A stretch of DNA of 64,000 nt, from contig CAJVGC010000590.1 in assembly GCA_910822075.1 (NCBI GenBank), positions 43,305,871 to 43,369,870 of the forward strand, read 5' to 3'. Each line of letters opens with the position of its first letter. Positions within the stretch are counted from its first letter, which is position 1. Of the stretch, positions 57,113 through 64,000 are shown piece after piece. A program made the position numbers and the translations under genes. Below the pieces are notes generated by a model. The model was given only the letters and a program-made list of their open reading frames with translations. It made no database searches and was not told where the DNA came from. Origin of the DNA: Senecio squalidus (lineage: Eukaryota > Streptophyta > Magnoliopsida > Asterales > Asteraceae).

Positions 57113-60100
57113 TCAGTACTTTGTTGGTGGCTTTGGATTTGAGCTATCTTCCCCATCCCCACCTTTTGGTGAACTCGTTGCTAACTGCATTCTCAAAAAT
57201 TAAACGTTAGTAAGATATATGTAACATGTGTCGTTTGAACGGAAATGTAGATGCTAATTACTCACCTCTTGCCATGATGAGTCTCCTGATTCTTTCTTAG
57301 CTAAGACAGCTTTCAAATAACAAATCTGCTCTTTCAATTCTCTCACTTCCGGAGACTTACCACATCCACCCTCGACAGTTGAAAACCTTTCAACAAATTT
57401 AAATGTGCTAAGTGTTTCTCCAGCTTCATCAATATCCGGATGTACGTGAACAAACATTAGGATCTTTGATTGTGCTCCTACCAAACCAAAAAACAAACTC
57501 CCGTTTACTCAACATAAGTTTATTGATTTGGACTACAAATAATTTGCGGAAACTTGTATCATAATTGAGTAAAATAATATACCAATAGCATCTTGTAGCA
57601 GCTGAGTGAGTTTACAAGCTTTGTATGGAACACGAGAACTTTTATTGGCAAGAGCAACCAAGATATCTCCTAAAGCGGAAAGTGATTTATTAACATGTGT
57701 TGCTTCATCATCTGAAGTGTCAACTTTTTCACTTCCTGCAAGGTCGACCACATGCATACAACCTCTAGTTGTTGTCCCCGCCGTAATATCTTTCCCAAAA
57801 ACATGAACAGTAACGAAACTACAAAAGATATAGTCATTAGCTTTGTATCAATCATGGTATTATAGCTACTACTACGGGAAAGGTATAAGGATAACAATTG
57901 TGCACCTGTGGGAACGACTACTATGATCATTCCCCACACGATTCTTTTTACAACGGTTCATCAGATTTATAACATCATCTATCGAAGAAACTCGTTCAAG
58001 ATTTGCCTCTGGTAAATTTATCCCCTTCTTTGTGCCGTTCGTGATCTCTAATGTGTTGATTTGTTAAGACAACAAAACAATACTAAAGAAAAATAGAAAA
58101 ATAGTTACTTTTGGAACCATTTACTTACGAATGTGTCTATTTAAGTTATGTTTAATATCTAACGGGTTAATTGGGTAAATTATTAGAAAATTAGCCAAGC
58201 ATAGTAATTAATAATAAGGATATATCTTGCTAGTTCCATCTGTGACAAGGAGATCCCTAATTTCATCATTATAAATTTCAACCATATTGATAGAAATCTC
58301 ATATGACACAAGGTTCTTCCTCTCCTCTGAGATGGAAAATAGGTCGGTTAATGCCCTGAAGTTTACACCCATTGTTTCCGGAGTTAGGTCATCTGGTCCG
58401 GTCTACAAACACCACAAGTGAATGAATGTCATCATCTTTGGTCATCAAATAATAAGGTGGAAATTTCAACCATTTCACTAATGTTATAATTATCTTTAAC
58501 GGGTCAAACATGCGAAATCGAAAACATTTTCATAAAAAAGAGGTCAAAAATCCCTTATAACGTATATTTATTCAATAAAGCCTCCTAAATCACTTAATAT
58601 TGAAATAACATAGTTTTAAAATCATATTTGACACACAAATTCTTTACAAATAAAAAAGGGAGAAACGATGTTTCAGTCAATCCAATACCTCGTGACATGA
58701 TCTCTTTTGAACCAAACCCGTTACGACCACCCATTTTTGACACCTTTAATAACGAATAATGAGTTTCTTACCAATGTGTAAGTTTTCCCGGAACCTGTTT
58801 GACCACATGCAAATATACATATATTGAATCCATCAAGAACAGAACGTATCAACGGTCCAGTGTCTGAGAATACATCTTCTGCAATACCAAAAAACATACA
58901 CGCAAATTTGTTAATAAATAAAATAAAAAAGGGTAACCATGAAGAAAATCAAAGATATTATGGGACCTTAATTTAATGACCTTGAGTTGCAGATGGACCA
59001 AAAACTTTATTAAACATTGATGCTTTTCGACCCTCTTTTCCAGATTTTGAAGGAGTAATAATTGTAACAGTCTCATCGTCCATGTAATCCACACTTGTTA
59101 CATTATTCTCTTGTCCGGCCAAAAACGGTCTCACTCTACAATATACCCTGATACTTCCTTTTAAGTCCTGAACTTGATTGTATAGCTTTCTATTTTCTTC
59201 AAGAACCTTCTTGTACCCGGCTGCAGCTTGACACAGAGTATGCACATGCGTTCCTGACAAAACCAACGTTATCTTTAAATCAAGAATCTTACTTAATTAG
59301 TGACTGAGATTTCGTGTGTACCTAGATTATCGGCTTCCTCTTGGCAGTTTGTTTGCATTGACCGTACTTCTGTTTTTGCGCCAGAAATGGTGTTTCTCAA
59401 TTCCTGAATGGAAACAATAACGTTTTTCAATAAAATAATATAGTCACTCATCCAATGTTGCCACGATTTAGCTAGTTTACCTTTAATTCTTTATCCTCTT
59501 GTCCAAGTACCTCTTTCCGCTTTGTAGTGTCGATGTTTACTTTACTATATTCATCCTTTCTTATTTTATATTCCTCCTTCTTTCTAGTCCTCTCTTCTTC
59601 TGCCTCTCTTTCAATCCTTTCTAGCTCCTCCTCCTCCCGTTTAAGCCTTTCTTCTTCTTCAAGAAATTCCCTCTCTTTTTTCTTTCGTTCTACCTCGAGT
59701 GCAGAAAGTTCCGCCTCTTTAGCCTTTTGGTGTATTGCAAAAAGTTCTTTCTGTCTTTGAATTCGTTCTTGCTCCCTTCTTTCCCTCTCTTTTTGAATAC
59801 GTATTTCTCTCTCTTTTCTAATGCGTTCTTGCTTTTCCCTTTTAGCCTTTTCTTTTTGTTCACGTTTTTCTCTCTTGCGTTCATCTGCTTGCCTTTTAGC
59901 CTCTTCTCTCCGTGCACGTATTTCTTCCTCTCTTTTTAAACGTTCTTCCTCTCTTTTTAAACGTGCTTCCTCTTTTTTTCTACGTTTTTCCTCTTTCCTG
60001 TCAGCCTTTTCTCTTTGTACACGTAATTCTTCCTCTCTTTTTAGGCGTTCTTCCTGTTCCTTTTTATCCATTTCTTGTTGTGCTAATAATTCTTCCTCTC

Positions 60101-61860
60101 TTCTTTTGCGTTCTTCCTCTTCCTTTCTAGCCATTTCTTGTTGCGCTAATAATTCTTCCTCTCTTCTTATGCGTTCTTCCTCTATTCTTTTGCGTTCTTC
60201 CTCTATTCTTTTGTTTTCTTCCTCTCTTCTTATGCGTTCTTCCTCTTGCTTTTTAGCCATTTCTTGTTGCGCTAATAATTCTTTTTCTCTTTTTATTCGT
60301 TCTTGTTCCTTGGCAGCCTTTTCAGCTTCCTCCTCCTGTTGTTTTCTAGCCAATTCTTGCTTTGATAATAACTCTCTCTCTCTTTTTATGCGTTCCTCCT
60401 CTTTTATGCGTTCTTCCTCTTGCTTTTTCGCCTTTTCTTGTAGTGCATGTTTTTCTTTTTTTTCTCTATCAATGCGTTCTTGCTCCTTTTTAACTCTAAC
60501 CGCTTCTTGCTCCGCTTCTTCTTTTTTAGCCATGATGCTTGCTTCTTCCTTCTTCTCATTGCTTTCATCTTTCTCCTTTGGCTGCCATTGAGATGAATTT
60601 TTTGTAATTGTGAATCTTTAAAGACATATAAGGTATTTTAAATCTACCTTTGTAACTTCTCTGGAAGGCTCGATCGTAGAATGAACACTCAATCTACTTT
60701 CAAATTCCTCTTTCACTCTAGTCAATATGTTCTCAACAATCTATAGTAAATAATATATATATTATATATCGATCTACATGTTATCTCAATATATTAAAAA
60801 ACGGGTAATAAAGTGAATGAGAACTAACAATAGGAATGTCTTCTTCCTCTCTATCCTCGAGCAGATCACAAACAATCATGTATAGGGACCCAGAATCACG
60901 CTACAAGTCACATACATGTTCAAATTATCCAAGTATCAAAGAAATTTAATTTTCCTTAATTGTCAAAAAGAAGTAAACCTCTTCGTTACTTTCATTCCCA
61001 TCCCCATATTGATCAAATGACTTCTCACTGGCAGATTGGCTTCTTGAAATGGTTGGTTCAGAGTTTCTACGAGCAAATGATTTCCCGCTTTGAGAGGCTT
61101 TGGAAATCCATGAACTTTTGCGAGACCCACTTTCACTATAAGTTTTCAAGACAAGTAGAGTGTTCACCACTCTTGAGAAATCTCCCCCCTATACATATAA
61201 ATATCATAGTCTTTAGTTATAATTATCGGATAAATAGTTTATACACTTCATGTAGGACAATTACCGGTTCTATATCAGATGGTTCAAAAGTTGGAAGGCC
61301 CAACTCTTCTATGGCTATAAGAAAATTTCTAATATTTTCAGAATAAGCAGATTGAGCTGCTGCATCAGGGGTAGTGAACACAGCTGATGGCGCTTTCACG
61401 ACCTATGTATTGTAAAATTGACCACCCGATATTTAAATATATACTATAAGTGAAAAGCAATAGAACAAGTAAAAAAGATTATTACTTTACGAACAAGACC
61501 AGGTTGTATCTTATTAATAACATTACAAAGGATTATCCCACTTTTTAATGCTTCCCTAAAAGCTTCTATGGAAGCCTCAGCCGGTAAATCTCTTGCAGCG
61601 ACTACACCCACTATTTTCCGTAGCCATCTACATGCATCATATCTGTTTGTTGCTGAAATTTATACAACACAAACATGTATTAATGATCATAAATAGACAT
61701 ATTAAATAAGAATAAATTCACACAACAATGCGTCGATAAAATATTAGAATTACATAATTATACAGGTACAAAACTTACGATCTTCTTCAATAGTGTCTGC
61801 AAATTCATCATATTCATCCATGGACATCGTTGTAGCCTCTGCATCTTCAGATTCTGTCAT
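57113..61860 (-). CDS. Kinesin-14 with N-terminal calponin-homology domain (KCH type)
   Basis: Fifteen exons on the minus strand (61860-61779, 61652-61486, 61402-61265, 61188-60979, 60900-60829, 60740-60648, 60581-59481, 59403-59322, 59253-58981, 58878-58772, 58402-58224, 58052-57906, 57818-57583, 57477-57266, 57184-57113) sum to 3171 nt, an intact protein of 1056 residues. A CH domain covers about 30-130 (RYDACRWLRKIVGVVAARDL). Residues about 255-620, one 1101-nt exon, are an almost pure Lys/Glu/Arg coiled coil. The kinesin-14 neck (QDLKGSIRVYCRVRPFL) starts near 677. The motor spans about 680-1000, with P-loop GQTGSGKT (765-772), switch I NDHSSRSH (876-883) and switch II DLAGSE (909-914). 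Only about 55 residues follow the motor. CH-domain kinesin-14s are minus-end motors that can bind both actin and microtubules. Intron 11 is AT-AC, all others GT-AG. Confidence 0.93.
58053..58223 (-). other. U12-type AT-AC intron of the kinesin-14 gene
   Basis: Minus strand: exon AGCAAGAT/ATATCCTTATT opens the intron with the exact U12 5' consensus. Near the 3' end TCTTAAC fits the U12 branch site, followed about 11 bases later by AATCAACAC/ATTAGAG. Splicing these ends restores TSKILEITNG in frame and the overall CDS length is divisible by three. A GT-AG alternative fitting both exons was not seen. Confidence 0.88.
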
Positions 61861-62760
61861 TTTAAACAAAAGATTCGTCCAACGCCTTATCCAAATTCAG
61901 TACTGGGTTGGAAAAATGAGAAAATTAACATTAATTTGTTTTTTAATTTCTTTGAAGAATATTTGTGTGTTAACAGAAAGAAGGCCTAATATTTTGGAAG
62001 GAAAATAATCACCGAATGGTTTATAATTAACTCTTTTTTCCTGCCATTCATTTCATTTTTATATGTGAAACTGTTCTTGTTAATTATGTCTATTTATATA
62101 GAAGTTATATATATGATACTAAACTCATAAGATAATTTTAGAAACATTGAATTGAACTCATAACTCATTTTCCTTTCCATGTATAGGACTCTCAGACAGT
62201 TTATATATTGCTTCTGAGCCCATGTCCCCGTGGTTATCACTCGCCTCAGCGCGCTTGTCCCTTTTTTTGTCTCCCTATGGTCCACTCGGCCCCTCAAGTC
62301 CCAATCTCGGGGCCTCTCTGGAGTTGTTACCACGTCCCTATAAAAAAAGATAGGACATAAATCTCAGCTTTCAGAGCATAAGAGAGATCAAGTGAATGGA
62401 AAAAAATTTATTTGGAGTCTTCAAAGTTGCAGGTCCGAAATATGAATGAACCTTAATATTTAGATACAATTTTGTATCACTCGTGATGGGTTTTAGAAAA
62501 ACAAGACACATTTTTTTAGTTGTAAATAAGTTTAAAAAAACCATAAATTTATGTTAAAAATCTTTTATTAGGACAAATTAGATTTTGTAATCTTTTTTTG
62601 TTTCAAATTCTTTTCGTATCCCAAATTGTCAAAACGTATATTTTTTGTTACGTTTTTTGGCATTTTGCCCTTTCCTTATTTGTAGCCTAAAATGCTATTT
62701 TTCAGCAGCTGCTAAAAGATGATCCCTATTTTTAAACCAGATTTCATACCGATGCTTATT
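61861..62760. other. 5' flank of the kinesin gene, with a GC-richer patch
   Basis: Directly upstream of the kinesin ATG. Between about 62210 and 62340 base composition changes to GC-rich (CTCGCCTCAGCGCGCTTGTC, CCCCTCAAGTCCCAATCTCG). No gene, tRNA box pair or known repeat was recognised in it. Confidence 0.4.
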
Positions 62761-63246
62761 GACAAACCAAAATTAGAATCTTGTAAATAAAAGGATACAA
62801 AACGAAGACCAAAAAAAAAATACGAGTACACAATGTCTAACACGGGTAAACGATATGTAATACTATTATAATAAGTAAAATGGTCAAAAGGGAGAAACCA
62901 ATATTCAACCAGGAATAACATCGACAAACCAAAATTAGAATCTTGTAAATAAAAGGATACAAAACGAAGACCAAAAAAAAAAAATACAAGTACACAATGT
63001 CTAACACGGGTAAACGATATGTAATACAATTATAATAAGTAAAATGGTCAAAAGGGAGAAACCAATATTCAACCAGGAATAACATCGACAAACCAAAATT
63101 AGAATCTTGTAAATAAAAGGATACAAAACGAAGACCAAAAAAGAAATACAAGTACACAATGTCTAACACGGGTAAACGATTTGTAATACAATTATAATAA
63201 GTAAAATAGTCAAAAGGGAGAAACCAAAATTCACCAGGAATAACAA
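62761..63246. repeat. Three tandem repeats of about 163 bp
   Basis: Units start at 62761, 62923 and 63087 with GACAAACCAAAATTAGAATC. They contain a poly-A stretch of variable length (about 8-12), then ACAATGTCTAACACGGGTAAACG. They are nearly identical, so the array is young. Minus-strand ORFs here (62712-63029, 62837-63328) simply translate the repeat. Confidence 0.95.
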
Positions 63247-63349
63247 AGTTTTTTATCGCAAACATATGTGGCATGAAAGAAAGGTTGTTTTTCAACCCAT
63301 TGGATCTATATGAAAAGAAAAGATTCAATATTTATTATAATGATTGTAA

Positions 63350-64000
63350 CATTAAATATTTTTTTTATATAGAATTGATAAAAATAAAAATAATACATTT
63401 CTATTAACATGTCACGCGACTGTTACTTCAAGTACAGTAACAGTATTGAAAGTATCTGATGGTAAAGCGAACACAATAAATATCAAGATCAACCTGAAAC
63501 TCATTTTTTATGAATTATAATTACTTTCAAATAATATAGAAACAAACATGCCTATCGAGAGATTTGGTAAAATTACACAAAATAAATTAAACAAGGAGGT
63601 GGGGCCATCGCTTCGCTGCTCGGAGATGCTTCAATTTAAATTGAATGGGCAGTACAATTTTTATAAATTAACAAAGCCCAATGTAGAGATCCAAGGAGCA
63701 GCCCAAATTTTTATTTTAATGAATAGCACAAATTCATAGGCAATAACAGCATTTAATTTTTTTTTTATAGAATTGATAAAAATAAAAATAATACATTTCT
63801 ATTAACATGTCACGCGACTGTTACTTCAAGTACATCAATAGTATTGAAAGTATCTGATGGTAAAACGAACACAATCAATATCAAGATCAACCTGAAACTC
63901 ATTTTTTATGAATTATAATTACTTTCAAAGAATACGAAAACAAACATGCCTATCGAGAGATGTGGTAAAATTACACAAAATAAATTAAACAAGGAGGTGG
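63350..64000. repeat. Tandem duplication, period about 398 bp, running past the window end
   Basis: The word AGAATTGATAAAAATAAAAA starts at 63371 and again at 63769. The following 230 bases are almost identical, including CATGTCACGCGACTGTTACT and ATGCCTATCGAGAGAT, up to AACAAGGAGGTGG at the last base. Between the copies is a GC-richer segment (63598-63640). Confidence 0.95.

Noticed and set aside
59821..60591. 256-codon plus-strand Ser/Phe/Cys-rich ORF
   Set aside because: Antisense of the Lys/Glu coiled-coil exon of the kinesin; composition follows the opposite strand.
62837..63328. Minus-strand ORF with repeated FGLRFVSFYLQ segments
   Set aside because: Translation of the 163-bp tandem repeat; no start context and no support outside the array.

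Overview
This window is nuclear DNA of a flowering plant, most likely a eudicot. Its coding genes are spliced, with long AT-rich introns. They match the plant-specific Di19 family, a DPD1-like organelle exonuclease, a RING-PHD protein and a plant CH-domain kinesin-14. The rest is dominated by plant transposon families: hAT, Helitron, MULE, PIF/Harbinger, Ty1/copia, Ty3/gypsy and MITEs. An Asteraceae source is a guess, based on remembered similarity of the LTR termini and of the third retrotransposon ORF; nothing in the window proves it. There are two assembly gaps of 100 N (8643-8742 and 41963-42062). I recognised no tRNA, rRNA or CRISPR array.

Layout. 1-129: 3' end of an LTR. 137-2071: decayed hAT transposase. 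2496-2881: short Helitron on the minus strand. 3412-5695: DPD1-like DEDDh exonuclease with a lesion in its first catalytic motif. 6889-12803: mosaic of MITE-like elements joined by (TA)n tracts and split by one LTR (8743-11099). 12804 to about 16440: a second related LTR in the opposite orientation. 16719-17515: foldback element. 18469-22242: intact Di19 gene with a U12-type AT-AC intron. 22764-23089: possible solo LTR. 23354-31056: three successive Helitron-derived segments carrying helicase and RPA1-like remnants and a 1.1 kb tandem array. 34403-31498 (minus): RING-PHD gene. 35830-37255: MITE remnant split by a PIF/Harbinger deletion derivative. 37256 to about 51150: decayed non-autonomous copia-like element. 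A 6.95 kb copia element (38446-45394, TSD AACGG) sits inside it. 51314-53154: gypsy LTR. 53155-55168: MULE pseudogene. 61860-57113 (minus): intact 15-exon kinesin-14 with a second AT-AC intron. 62761-64000: two tandem repeat arrays.

The four host-type genes show no functional link to each other; they are islands in nested transposons. For the Di19 and kinesin models the exon lengths I summed close in frame (669 nt and 3171 nt). In both cases this works only if one intron is spliced as AT-AC, which is the most distinctive observation in the window. The DPD1-like gene is probably damaged.
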